Of a DNA stretch of 21,235 bases, positions 6,689 through 14,564 are shown piece after piece. Source of the DNA: DASZCR01 sp035942915 (GTDB lineage: Bacteria; Acidobacteriota; Blastocatellia; Pyrinomonadales; Pyrinomonadaceae); contig DASZCR010000236.1 of NCBI GenBank assembly GCA_035942915.1, forward strand, positions 1-21,235, given 5' to 3'. Numbering within the stretch: the stretch's first letter is position 1; every line of letters begins with the position of its first letter. The notes under the pieces are model-generated. The model was not told the DNA's origin and searched no databases. It was given only the letters and a program-made list of their open reading frames with translations. The translations under genes and the position numbers were made by a program.

Positions 6689-7114
6689 ATGATTACCATC
6701 AGAAAAGTGGTCTGCGACCGCGAGCCATATTTCGTGCGCGATTCGGCGTCGGCTCTGGACGCCGCCGAGTTCATGTCGAGTCGTAACATCGGGGCGGTCT
6801 GCGTGCTCAACAGCGACGAGCGTCTGGTCGGCATTTTCTCAGAGCGCGACCTGCTGCAACGCGTGATTGTCACACGGCGCGACCCTTCGGAGGTACGCAT
6901 CAGCGACGTGATGAGCGAGCCGCGCGAGGTCATCTCCTGCGACGACACACCGCACGAGGCGTTGGAGCGGATGGAGCGCGTCGGGAGCCGACATCTGCCG
7001 GTCGTCGATGGCGAGCGTTTCGTCGGTATGCTCTCAATGCGCGACATCATGCGCGTCGAGATTAGCGAGCAGGGGGCTGAGCTACAGCTTCTCCACGAAT
7101 ACATCCAACACTAA
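6689..7114 (+). CDS. CBS-domain pair protein
   Basis: The 141 residues consist almost wholly of two CBS motifs, at about 8-60 and 72-128. Each ends in a clear signature: RLVGIFSERDLLQRV for the first and RFVGMLSMRDIMRVE for the second, with the linking DVMSEPREVISCDDTPHEALE. Paired CBS domains form a Bateman module that binds adenosine nucleotides (AMP, ATP, SAM) and acts as an energy or ligand sensor. No output domain is attached, so it must act alone or by binding a partner. A short C-terminal helix (EISEQGAELQLLHEYIQ) could be the contact surface. Only a poor Shine-Dalgarno sequence precedes ATG 6689, but the promoter in front is good. The gene is convergent with the SDR gene 50 bases away. 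Confidence 0.92.
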   Translation: MITIRKVVCDREPYFVRDSASALDAAEFMSSRNIGAVCVLNSDERLVGIFSERDLLQRVIVTRRDPSEVRISDVMSEPREVISCDDTPHEALERMERVGSRHLPVVDGERFVGMLSMRDIMRVEISEQGAELQLLHEYIQH

Positions 7115-7164
7115 AGGCCGAAGACGAACGCATCTTGCGTCTCGTTCCCGCCGGATAAGCCGAC

Positions 7165-8217
7165 TTATGAGTTGACCGTCTCGCGTGCGCGCCACGCGGC
7201 GAGCACTTCGCGTTCGCGTTCGGGCGAGAGTCCGGCGCGGCGTTCGGTGTCGGGCGGGCGCGTCGCTTCCCATGCGAGCGTGTCGCGGACGGTTTCGGCG
7301 ATGGGACGGAAGGTGAGGCCGTCGCGCACGGCCTTCGAGTTATCAATCGAGAGGAAATAACGGTTGACTTCGTCCTCTTCGGGAAGCCACAAAGGCAGTT
7401 CCGACCACGGGTGCAACCCCGCATCGAGCAGGAACGCTTCATCCATCCAGACAAAACGCGCATCGCTCCCCGTCGCCGCCTTGCACTCTTCGAGCAGCCG
7501 CCGCATCGTCAACACGTCATCCGGCCCCAACGCGTTGTAAGTCCCTGCGCGGCGCGTCTCGGCCACGCGCACCATCCACTCGGCGAGGTCGCGCGCGTCG
7601 ATGAACTGCACCTGACGCTCCGGCCTGCCGGGCGCGAGCACGTCGCCGCCCTCTGCGATGCGGCGCGGCCAGTAGGTGAAGCGGTCGCTGTAATCGAACG
7701 GGCCGACGATGAGACCGGCTCTCACGTTGCAGACTCTTCCCGGCATCGCCTCTTCGGCCGCGCGCTCGCAGAGAGCCTTCAATGCTCCGTACCACTCGCC
7801 GTACTGCCGCGCTACAATCTGACCCTCTATCAACTGGATTGATTCGACCTCGCGCAGTTGCTCGTCCGTGATGGTCGCCACCTCGTAACTCTCGTCAATC
7901 TTCGGCACGCGCGTATCCTTGTAGACCGAGACGCTTGAGACGAACGTGTAATGCTCGACCGAATCTGCGAGCAGCGAGGCGGAGGCGCGCACGACGCGGG
8001 GCACGTAGCCGCTCGTGTCGAAGACCGCATCCCAATTCCTGCCGCGCAAAGGCGCGAGGTCGCCGTTGCGGTCGCCCGTCAGGCGCTCGACCCCGGCAGG
8101 AATCTCCGCCTCACGCTGTCCGCGATTGAAGATGGTTACTTCGTGGCCGCGCGCGAGCGACGCGTCTATCAGATGACGACCGAGAAAGACCGTCCCGCCG
8201 AGAATCAGAACCTTCAT
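7165..8217 (-). CDS. NAD-dependent epimerase/dehydratase (extended SDR)
   Basis: The 350-residue protein opens with MKVLILGGTVFLGRHLIDASLARGHEVTIFNRG, a Rossmann nucleotide-binding unit with GGTxFLG in place of the commoner GxTGFIG. Later signatures are DTSGYVPRVVRASASLL, FVSSVSVY, the catalytic YGALK (YxxxK) and VRAGLIVGPFDYSDRFTYWP. The QFIDARDLAEWMV segment matches the late part of extended SDRs. It probably acts on a sugar nucleotide or related small molecule, using NAD(P); the substrate cannot be read. A perfect AGGAGGT (complement of 8223-8229) lies five bases before ATG 8217, so the start is secure. The SIS gene ends 25 bases upstream on the same strand, so both should form one transcript. 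The pairing hints at an amino-sugar substrate, which is inference. Confidence 0.88.
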   Translation of the reverse strand: MKVLILGGTVFLGRHLIDASLARGHEVTIFNRGQREAEIPAGVERLTGDRNGDLAPLRGRNWDAVFDTSGYVPRVVRASASLLADSVEHYTFVSSVSVYKDTRVPKIDESYEVATITDEQLREVESIQLIEGQIVARQYGEWYGALKALCERAAEEAMPGRVCNVRAGLIVGPFDYSDRFTYWPRRIAEGGDVLAPGRPERQVQFIDARDLAEWMVRVAETRRAGTYNALGPDDVLTMRRLLEECKAATGSDARFVWMDEAFLLDAGLHPWSELPLWLPEEDEVNRYFLSIDNSKAVRDGLTFRPIAETVRDTLAWEATRPPDTERRAGLSPEREREVLAAWRARETVNS

Positions 8218-8222
8218 CTGCG

Positions 8223-8229
8223 ACCTCCT
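8223..8229 (-). promoter_or_regulatory. Perfect ribosome-binding site of the SDR gene
   Basis: AGGAGGT on the minus strand, five bases before ATG 8217. It fixes the start and suggests strong translation of the second gene of the SIS-SDR pair. Confidence 0.8.
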
Positions 8230-8242
8230 GCGTCCTGCAACT

Positions 8243-9268
8243 TCAAAGCGTCCGTGTCACTTTGGCGAGCGAGCGCGGCGCATCCGGGTCAAGCCCTTTG
8301 GCGTCGGCCAGCAGCGCGGCGAAGAGCTGCGCCGGGATGATGTAGGGAATCGGCGCGAGCATCTCTCCGATGTCCGGCGGGAGACGGATGGCGCGCGTCG
8401 AAGCGTCGGCGGCTGCGTCGTCGGCCGTGAAGACAAGCGTATCGGCGCGCAACTCCTTCAGGCGCGTGAGCAGTTCGCGCGTGCCCGCGAGCGTTACGCC
8501 CGGCGGCGCAAACGCGATAATCGGAAAGTGGCGTTCGACGAGGGCGAGCGGCCCATGCAGAAAGTCTGCCGAAGAGAAACGCTCGGCCACGACGTAGCAC
8601 GTCTCCATCAACTTGAGCGCCATCTCGTAGGCGTTCGCATAAATCAGCCCGCGCCCGACCACCACGCAGTTCTCCATGAAGACGTAGCGGGCAACCAACT
8701 CCTCGACGACGGGACGCAACGCCAGAGCGCGCGCCGCGTGTTCGGGCAGGGCTTCGTAACCGAGTCGCGTGCCCGCGTCGGCCAACGCTTCGGCGAGCAT
8801 GTAGAAGTGCAGCAGTTGTCCCGTGTAAGTTTTCGTCGCGGCGACGGAGCGCTCGCGCCCGCCGTGCATGAGCAGCGTTTCGTCGACGATGCCCGTCATC
8901 GAAGAGGAAGGCTCGTTCGTGATGCCGACCGTGTGTGCGCCGCCCTCGCGCGCGCGTTCGAGCACGAGGTTGATGTCCTCTCCCTCGCCCGATTGCGAGA
9001 CGCCGACGACGAGCGCGCGTCGCAGATTGAGCCGCGCGCCGTAGAGTGTATAGACGGACGGCGCGGCGAGCGCGACGGGAATGCCCGTCGTAATCTCCAA
9101 CAGGTAACGGCCAAAGAGCGCCGCGTTGTCGGACGAGCCGCGTGCGACGAGCACGACGAGTTCGATGCCCTGCCCGCGCAGAAAAGAGCCGAGTCGCGCG
9201 ACCTTCGCGCGCTCCTCTGCGATGGTCTTCTCCAGCGCCGCAGGCTGTTCGCCAATCTCTTCGAGCAT
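8243..9268 (-). CDS. SIS-domain protein, glucosamine-6-phosphate deaminase/isomerase type (NagB-II/GlmS-C like)
   Basis: About 341 residues with two SIS (sugar isomerase) folds. The first has VARGSSDNAALFGRYLLE and VGVSQSGEGEDI, the phosphosugar-binding Ser/Thr loops of GlmS-type isomerase domains. The second has VVGRGLIYANAYEMALKLMETCYVVAERFSSADFLHGP, the region that carries catalytic residues in this group. The end, DPDAPRSLAKVTRTL, matches the GlmS/NagB-II C-terminus. There is no glutaminase domain, so ammonia-releasing deamination of GlcN-6-P to fructose-6-P is likelier than GlmS synthesis; an AgaS-like or FrlB-like role remains possible. Start: ATG 9268 is taken; a TTG at 9277 is better spaced (13 bases) from AAGGAG (complement of 9291-9296) and may be the true start. 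It is divergent from the hexosaminidase genes, which supports a GlcNAc-use role. Confidence 0.88.
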   Translation of the reverse strand: MLEEIGEQPAALEKTIAEERAKVARLGSFLRGQGIELVVLVARGSSDNAALFGRYLLEITTGIPVALAAPSVYTLYGARLNLRRALVVGVSQSGEGEDINLVLERAREGGAHTVGITNEPSSSMTGIVDETLLMHGGRERSVAATKTYTGQLLHFYMLAEALADAGTRLGYEALPEHAARALALRPVVEELVARYVFMENCVVVGRGLIYANAYEMALKLMETCYVVAERFSSADFLHGPLALVERHFPIIAFAPPGVTLAGTRELLTRLKELRADTLVFTADDAAADASTRAIRLPPDIGEMLAPIPYIIPAQLFAALLADAKGLDPDAPRSLAKVTRTL

Positions 9269-9328
9269 GAGCGACAAGGTTTTGTTGACACTCCTTCGCT
9301 AAACGTGTTCGGTCGCGGGGAGAGCGCG

Positions 9329-9357
9329 TTGACACCCCGCTTGAGCCCATGTTAATT
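9329..9357 (+). promoter_or_regulatory. Candidate promoter for the hexosaminidase-to-MurE gene series
   Basis: A perfect TTGACA at 9329-9334 is followed after 17 bases by TTAATT (9352-9357), a poor -10. GCGGGG (9315-9320) and CCCCGC (9335-9340) flank the -35 box as a 6-bp palindrome that could be an operator. A second TTGACAC(T)CC copy lies at 9285-9294. If the start site is near 9364, a GTG start at 9368 would be almost leaderless. Confidence 0.35.
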
Positions 9358-9367
9358 GTCGGCTCTC

Positions 9368-11584
9368 GTGGACTATAACACTACTCCGCCGCCGCACGCT
9401 CCGCTCTTCCCCTCGATTCTCGCGACCCACGCGCGAAACCTCCGACGCGCGTTGACGATTGCCTTCATCACTCTTCTCGCCTTCGCAGACGCGCACGCTT
9501 CCGTGCAAGCAGCGTCGGGCGCACCGGCCGCGCCCATCCAAATCATCCCGCAGCCGAGACGCGTGGAAGCGACCGACGAGGTCTTTCGCTTCGAGCGCGC
9601 GACGCGCGTGACGCTGGCCGACCCGCGCTCGGAAGACGACCGCTTCGCCGCCGCAGACTTCCTCGAAGACTTGCGGCAGACCGCCGGTCTCGCGCTCGAA
9701 GTCGGAGGCCGGCGCGGGCGGCTCTCGATTCTCGTCGGCCTCGTCGGCAACCGGCGCATCGAAGCGGCGCTCGCTCGCGCGCGTCTCGACGCGCCGCCGA
9801 ACCTCGACCCCGAAGGGTATCTGCTCTCGGTCGGCGCGCGTGAGATAGTCGTCGCCGGGCGCACGGCCGCAGGCGTCTTCTACGGCTTGCAGACCTTGAA
9901 GCAGTTGGTGCGCCGGGAGGGCGCAGAGGCTTACGCGCAGGGCGTGCGTATCACGGACTGGCCGCAGATGCGCTGGCGCGGCGTCTCCGACGACATCAGT
10001 CGCGGCCCCGTGCCGACCGTCGATTACGTCAAGCGACAGTTGCGCACCTTCGCCTTCTTCAAGCTCAACATGCACTCGTTCTACATGGAGCACGCCTTCA
10101 AGTCGAGCGCGCATCCGCTCATCGGCCCCGAAGGCGGCTCGCTGACGCCCGCAGAGATTCGTGAACTCGTCGCTTACGCGCGCCGCTATCACATCGAACT
10201 CGTCCCCGAACAGCAGACCTTCGGCCACTTACACAAGGCGCTCAAACTCGAAAAGTACAACGAACTGGCCGAAGTGCCTTACGGCGACATGCTCTCGCCG
10301 CAGCAGGAAGGCACATATCAACTCATCGCCGATTGGTACAAAGAACTCGACCCGCTCTTTCCCGGCAAGTTCTTTCACATCGGCGCGGACGAGACGTTTG
10401 AACTGGGCGAAGGGCAGAGCCGCGAGGCGGTGCGTGCGCGCGGCGTCGGCGCGGTCTACTTTGAACACCTGCGCCGCGTCCGAGAGATTCTCCAACCCTA
10501 CGGCCGCCGCCTGATGTTCTGGGGCGACATCGCGCTCAAACATCCCGAACTCATCAAGAGCATCCCGCCCGACATGATTGTGATGAACTGGGACTACACG
10601 GCGCGCCCCTCATTCGACGCGCGCATCAGGCCGTTTAAGGAGGCGGGGCTTGAACAGTTCATCTGCCCCGGCGTCCAGAGTTGGAGTCAAATCTTTCCGA
10701 ACACGGAGGCAGCCGTCCTCAACATCTTCAACTTCGTGCGCGACGGCCAGCGCGCAGGCGCGCTCGGTATGATGAACACGCAATGGGACGACGACGGCGA
10801 GTCGCTCTTCGAGATGACGTGGTACGGCATCGTGCTCGGCGCGGCCGTCTCTTGGCAGGACGTGGGAGCCGCGCAGAGAGACACGCCGACCGAGGTCGCG
10901 GAGTTCGACTCGAAATTTGACTGGGCTTTCTTCCGGCGCGAGGGCGACCTGTTAGTGAAAGCCGTCCGACAACTCGGCAGCGTCAACTCCATTCTCGGCA
11001 CGGGAGCCACCAACGACCTCTTCTGGCGTCCGCCCTTCTCGTCGAACTTTCAGGAGGAGCGCGTGCGGCCTCTCAGCGAGAAGACGGTAAGGATGCGGCT
11101 CGCCGTCGAGGAGGCTGAAGAGACCATCCTGCGCGAGCGCGCGGGCGTGCGGCGTAACGCCTCGATGCTCGACGCGATGCGCTTTGCCGCGCGCCGCTTC
11201 GACCACATGGGGCGGCGCATGCAAGTCATCGAACAGTTCAGCCGCGACTACTGGGACGCCTACCTGCATCTCGGCGAGCGCCGACGCGTGACGCGCCTCC
11301 GGCGTTACACCGGCGCTATCTACAACTCTTTCCGCGAGATGGCGGAGGAACTAGCAGAACTGCGCGCCGCCTACCGCGAGCAATGGTTGAGGGAGAATCG
11401 CCCCTACTGGCTCGACAGCGTGACGGCGCGTTACGACCTCGCCATCCAGACATGGCTTGAGCGCGGCAAGGCGCTCGAAGAAGCACTGCGCGAATACAAC
11501 GAGACTTCGACGCTTCCCGCTCCTTCTGCCTTCGGTCTCGGCTCGCGCCCCGAAGAGGAAGACCAAGCGCAGCCTCCACGTTGA
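9368..11584 (+). CDS. Exported beta-N-acetylhexosaminidase, glycoside hydrolase family 20
   Basis: This is a large protein of about 738 residues. A basic stretch (RNLRR) and a hydrophobic core (ALTIAFITLLAFADAHA) form a signal peptide near residues 22-45. A GH20b-type domain follows (about 50-190), ending in AAGVFYGLQTLKQLV. The TIM barrel starts at WPQMRWRGVSDDISRG. The catalytic Asp-Glu pair is D341-E342 in FHIGADETFELG; in GH20 the Asp orients the substrate acetamido group and the Glu is the acid/base. Downstream, WDDDGESLFEMTWYGIVLGAAVSW matches the end of the barrel. The last 200 residues are helical and unassigned. It should remove non-reducing beta-GlcNAc/GalNAc outside the cytoplasm. 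Start is uncertain: GTG 9368 or TTG 9356, neither with a Shine-Dalgarno sequence. The GH3 gene starts three bases after its stop. Confidence 0.9.
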   Translation: MDYNTTPPPHAPLFPSILATHARNLRRALTIAFITLLAFADAHASVQAASGAPAAPIQIIPQPRRVEATDEVFRFERATRVTLADPRSEDDRFAAADFLEDLRQTAGLALEVGGRRGRLSILVGLVGNRRIEAALARARLDAPPNLDPEGYLLSVGAREIVVAGRTAAGVFYGLQTLKQLVRREGAEAYAQGVRITDWPQMRWRGVSDDISRGPVPTVDYVKRQLRTFAFFKLNMHSFYMEHAFKSSAHPLIGPEGGSLTPAEIRELVAYARRYHIELVPEQQTFGHLHKALKLEKYNELAEVPYGDMLSPQQEGTYQLIADWYKELDPLFPGKFFHIGADETFELGEGQSREAVRARGVGAVYFEHLRRVREILQPYGRRLMFWGDIALKHPELIKSIPPDMIVMNWDYTARPSFDARIRPFKEAGLEQFICPGVQSWSQIFPNTEAAVLNIFNFVRDGQRAGALGMMNTQWDDDGESLFEMTWYGIVLGAAVSWQDVGAAQRDTPTEVAEFDSKFDWAFFRREGDLLVKAVRQLGSVNSILGTGATNDLFWRPPFSSNFQEERVRPLSEKTVRMRLAVEEAEETILRERAGVRRNASMLDAMRFAARRFDHMGRRMQVIEQFSRDYWDAYLHLGERRRVTRLRRYTGAIYNSFREMAEELAELRAAYREQWLRENRPYWLDSVTARYDLAIQTWLERGKALEEALREYNETSTLPAPSAFGLGSRPEEEDQAQPPR

Positions 11585-11587
11585 ACT

Positions 11588-13369
11588 ATGAGCAGAACGA
11601 CGCATCGCATCCTGAGCGTGTCGATGATGCTCGTGAGCATCATCCTCATCATCATCCGTCCGACCGCACGCGTGGCGACGAGTCAGAGTTACGGTTCGGG
11701 TTGGGACGACAAGGCAGAGTATCGCTGGGTCGAAGCGACTTTGAAGAGCCTCAGCTTGCGCGAGCGCGCGGGGCAGTTAATCGTCGCCGTGACGAGCGGC
11801 GAGTACGCGAACGCGACGGGCGAGCGTCTGGCGGAAGTCCGCAGGCAGGTCTCCGAGAACGGCGTCGGCGGCCTCATTGTGCGCGGCGGAAGCCCTACCG
11901 AAGTGGCCGCTTTGACGAACGAGATGCAGCGTCTGGCGAAAGTCCCTCTGCTCTTTGCAGCCGATTACGAGCGCGGCCTGCGTATGCAGATGAAGGCGGG
12001 GACGCCTTTTACGAACAACATGGGCGTCGCGGCGGCGGGCGACCCGCAGGCGGCCTACCGTCAGGGACGCATCACGGCTGAGGAGGCGCGCGCCATCGGC
12101 ATCAACTGGCTCTTCAGTCCCGTCGCAGACATCAACAACAACCCGGACAACCCTGTCATCAGCATCCGCAGCTTCGGCGAAGACCCGCGCCGCGTCTCGG
12201 AGTTTGTCGTCGCTTACGTGCGCGGCGTGCGCGCGGGCGGCGCGCTCTCGACGCTCAAACATTTCCCCGGACACGGCGACACGGCCGTCGATACGCACAT
12301 CGGACTTGCCGCCATCCGCGCAGACCGCGCGCGTCTCGACCGCCTCGAACTCGTCCCCTTTCGCGCAGGCATCGCGCACGGAGCGGACGCCGTGATGACG
12401 GCGCACGTCGCCGTGCCGGAAGCGACGGGCGAGGCGCTGCCCGCGTCGCTCTCTGCCAAGTTGACGACCGAACTGCTGCGTAAGGAGTTGAACTTCGGCG
12501 GGCTTATCGTCACAGACTCTCTGAGCATGGGCGCGATTACGAAAGGCTTTCCCGGCGCGGAAGGCGCGTTGCGCGCGATTAAGGCGGGCGCGGACGTGGC
12601 TTTGACGCCTCCCGATGCACGCGCGGCGATTGACGCGCTCGCAGGCGCGGTGGCGCGCGGGGAGATAACGGAGGCGCGCATCGACGAGTCTGTGCGCCGC
12701 GTGCTGCGCGCGAAATACCGGGTCGGGCTATCGCGTCAGCGCGAAGTGGACACGGCCGCCGCGAAGGCGCACATCGAGCGCGCGGAGTCTGTGCGTGAGG
12801 CGCACAGAGTAGCCGAACATTCTCTGACGCTGCTGCGCAACGCGGGCGGCCTCCTGCCGCTCGAACGGGGACGCGCGGCGAGCGCGCTCTTCATCGTCAT
12901 TGCGGCGGACGAAGACCCGGAGGAAGGGCGCACGTTCGTCCCGGAAATTCTCAAGCGCGTGAAGGGCGCGCGTCTCAGGCGCACAGAGCCGCGTACGAGC
13001 GCGCAGGAGTACGAGGCGATAGTCGCCGAAGCATCGCAGGCCGAGTTGCTCGTCATCGCGCCCTTCGTCAAACGCGCGGCGAGCAAGGGGACGGTCGCGC
13101 TGCCGGAAGCGCAGGCCGCTTTCGTGCGCCGTCTGATTGCGACGGGGAAGCCTGCCGCAGTCATCGGCTTCGGCAGCCCGTATCTGATTCGGCAGTTTCC
13201 CGAAGCGCAGGTCTACGTCGCGGCCTACGCGATTGAAGACGTGGCGCAGGCGGCGGCCGCGCGCGCCCTCTTCGGCGAGGTTGCCTTCAGAGGGCGTCTG
13301 CCGGTGCGCGTGCCGGGACTGTTCGAGTTGGGCGCAGGAATCCAACTCGGCGCGACAAAGAAGCAGTAA
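11588..13369 (+). CDS. Exported GH3 beta-N-acetylhexosaminidase, NagZ-like, two-domain
   Basis: The 593-residue protein begins with an export signal or anchor (hydrophobic run at about 9-24). A GH3 barrel follows: GVGGLIVRGG, FAADYERGLRMQ, NWLFSPVADIN and IRSFGEDPRRVSEF. The NagZ-specific loop KHFPGHGDTAVDTH is at 224-237; its His and Asp form the unusual acid/base dyad of bacterial GH3 hexosaminidases. The nucleophile is D310 in VTDSLSMGAI. A second alpha/beta domain (about 400-590) makes it longer than single-domain NagZ (about 340 residues) and closer to the exported two-domain enzymes of Gram-positives. It should cleave GlcNAc from GlcNAc-anhydroMurNAc or chito-oligomers in the periplasm. 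It starts three bases after the GH20 stop, so the two are cotranscribed. Confidence 0.93.
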   Translation: MSRTTHRILSVSMMLVSIILIIIRPTARVATSQSYGSGWDDKAEYRWVEATLKSLSLRERAGQLIVAVTSGEYANATGERLAEVRRQVSENGVGGLIVRGGSPTEVAALTNEMQRLAKVPLLFAADYERGLRMQMKAGTPFTNNMGVAAAGDPQAAYRQGRITAEEARAIGINWLFSPVADINNNPDNPVISIRSFGEDPRRVSEFVVAYVRGVRAGGALSTLKHFPGHGDTAVDTHIGLAAIRADRARLDRLELVPFRAGIAHGADAVMTAHVAVPEATGEALPASLSAKLTTELLRKELNFGGLIVTDSLSMGAITKGFPGAEGALRAIKAGADVALTPPDARAAIDALAGAVARGEITEARIDESVRRVLRAKYRVGLSRQREVDTAAAKAHIERAESVREAHRVAEHSLTLLRNAGGLLPLERGRAASALFIVIAADEDPEEGRTFVPEILKRVKGARLRRTEPRTSAQEYEAIVAEASQAELLVIAPFVKRAASKGTVALPEAQAAFVRRLIATGKPAAVIGFGSPYLIRQFPEAQVYVAAYAIEDVAQAAAARALFGEVAFRGRLPVRVPGLFELGAGIQLGATKKQ

Positions 13370-13401
13370 GACGACGCAGGAAACAGACGAGGAGAGTTGC
13401 G

Positions 13402-14550
13402 ATGGACGCGTTAACGGGTGAGCACGCGGCGACGCATGAGGGAGGCCGCATGTTGTCGCTCGACGTGTTTCGGGGTCTCACGATTGCCGGGATGGTGCTC
13501 GTCAACAACCCCGGCACGTGGAGCGCCATCTATTCACCGCTCAAACATGCCGACTGGCACGGCTGGACGCCGACCGATTTTATCTTCCCCTTCTTTCTCT
13601 TCATCGTCGGCGTCGCCATCACGCTCGCGCTCGCGCGCCGCGTCGAAAGCGGCAGCGGCAGCCGACGCGACCTCTACCTGAAGATTCTGCGACGCGCGGC
13701 TGTCATCTTCCTGCTCGGCCTCTTCCTCGCGGGCTTTCCGTTCTTCGACTTCTCGACCATACGCATCCCCGGCGTGCTCCAACGCATCGCCGTCTGCTAT
13801 CTCGTCGCCTCGCTCGTCTTCATCCATACGAACTGGAAGACGCAGGCCATCCTCGCCGTCGCGCTGCTCTTCATCTACTGGGCGTTGATGACGCTCGTGC
13901 CTGTGCCCGGCTTCGGCGCGGGCGACCTCGGCAAAGAAGGCAACCTCGCCGCGTATCTCGACCGCACGCTGCTCGCCGGACACATCTGGAAGCAGGCGAA
14001 GGTCTATGACCCGGAGGGCATCCTGAGCACCATTCCGGCCGTCTCGACGACGCTCGCCGGAGTGCTCACAGGCCACTGGCTGCGCTCGCGCCGCGCGAGT
14101 GTCGAGAAGGCTGCGGGGATGTTCTTCGCGGGCGCGTGCTGCGTCGCCGTCGGTTGGGCGTGGCACTTCTGGTTCCCCATCAACAAGCCCCTGTGGACGA
14201 GTTCCTACGTCGTCTTCACGGCAGGGATGGCGCTGCAACTGCTCGCGCTCTGCCACTGGCTCGTTGACCTCAAGGGATACAGACGTTGGGCGACGCCCTT
14301 CGTCATCTTCGGCGTCAACGCCCTCGCCCTCTTCGTGCTCTCCGCGCTGATGGCGCGACTGATGAGCCTCTGGAAGATGCCGCGTCTCGATGGGCGGGAA
14401 GGGAACTTGCAGGTCTTCATCTACGAACGTTTCTTCGCCTCGTGGGCGTCGCCCGTCAACGCTTCGCTCCTCTACGCGTTGGCCTACGTCCTCCTCTGGC
14501 TCGGCCTGATGACCATCCTTTATCGCAAGAAGATTTTCATCAAGGTCTGA
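13402..14550 (+). CDS. nagX: NagX/HGSNAT-like membrane acetyltransferase (DUF5009-type)
   Basis: The 382 residues hold about ten hydrophobic segments. The opening SLDVFRGLTIAGMVLVNNPG and the following HADWHGWTPTDFIFPFFLFIVG are hallmarks of the heparan-alpha-glucosaminide N-acetyltransferase (HGSNAT) family and its bacterial relative NagX. H49 in KHADWHGW aligns by eye with the active-site His of HGSNAT. That enzyme passes acetyl from cytosolic acetyl-CoA across the membrane to terminal glucosamine. In Shewanella and Xanthomonas NagX belongs to GlcNAc-use regulons, though its reaction there was not settled to my knowledge. ATG 13402 is preceded by GAGGAG at 13389-13394, seven bases away. Its place right after two hexosaminidases strongly supports an amino-sugar role. 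The symbol rests on family resemblance and context. Confidence 0.88.
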   Translation: MDALTGEHAATHEGGRMLSLDVFRGLTIAGMVLVNNPGTWSAIYSPLKHADWHGWTPTDFIFPFFLFIVGVAITLALARRVESGSGSRRDLYLKILRRAAVIFLLGLFLAGFPFFDFSTIRIPGVLQRIAVCYLVASLVFIHTNWKTQAILAVALLFIYWALMTLVPVPGFGAGDLGKEGNLAAYLDRTLLAGHIWKQAKVYDPEGILSTIPAVSTTLAGVLTGHWLRSRRASVEKAAGMFFAGACCVAVGWAWHFWFPINKPLWTSSYVVFTAGMALQLLALCHWLVDLKGYRRWATPFVIFGVNALALFVLSALMARLMSLWKMPRLDGREGNLQVFIYERFFASWASPVNASLLYALAYVLLWLGLMTILYRKKIFIKV

Positions 14551-14564
14551 GGCGACGCACGTTG
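14549..14564 (+). promoter_or_regulatory. Ribosome-binding site and TTG start of the exported EEP protein
   Basis: GAGG at 14549-14552, overlapping the nagX stop codon, lies nine bases before TTG 14562. This TTG gives a basic residue plus a clean signal peptide, so it is taken as the true start although the frame stays open far upstream inside nagX. Confidence 0.6.

Noticed and set aside
7115..7164. Possible terminator between the convergent CBS and SDR genes
   Set aside because: Only a 5-bp stem (ACGCA/TGCGT) and no T tract; too weak to call.
9349..9378. Nine-codon ATG frame overlapping the GH20 start region, a possible leader peptide
   Set aside because: No Shine-Dalgarno sequence, no attenuator structure, and it would lie upstream of the predicted transcript start.
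9374..9379. TATAAC as a -10 box for the GH20 gene
   Set aside because: No -35 box at a suitable distance, and it lies inside the likely coding region after GTG 9368.
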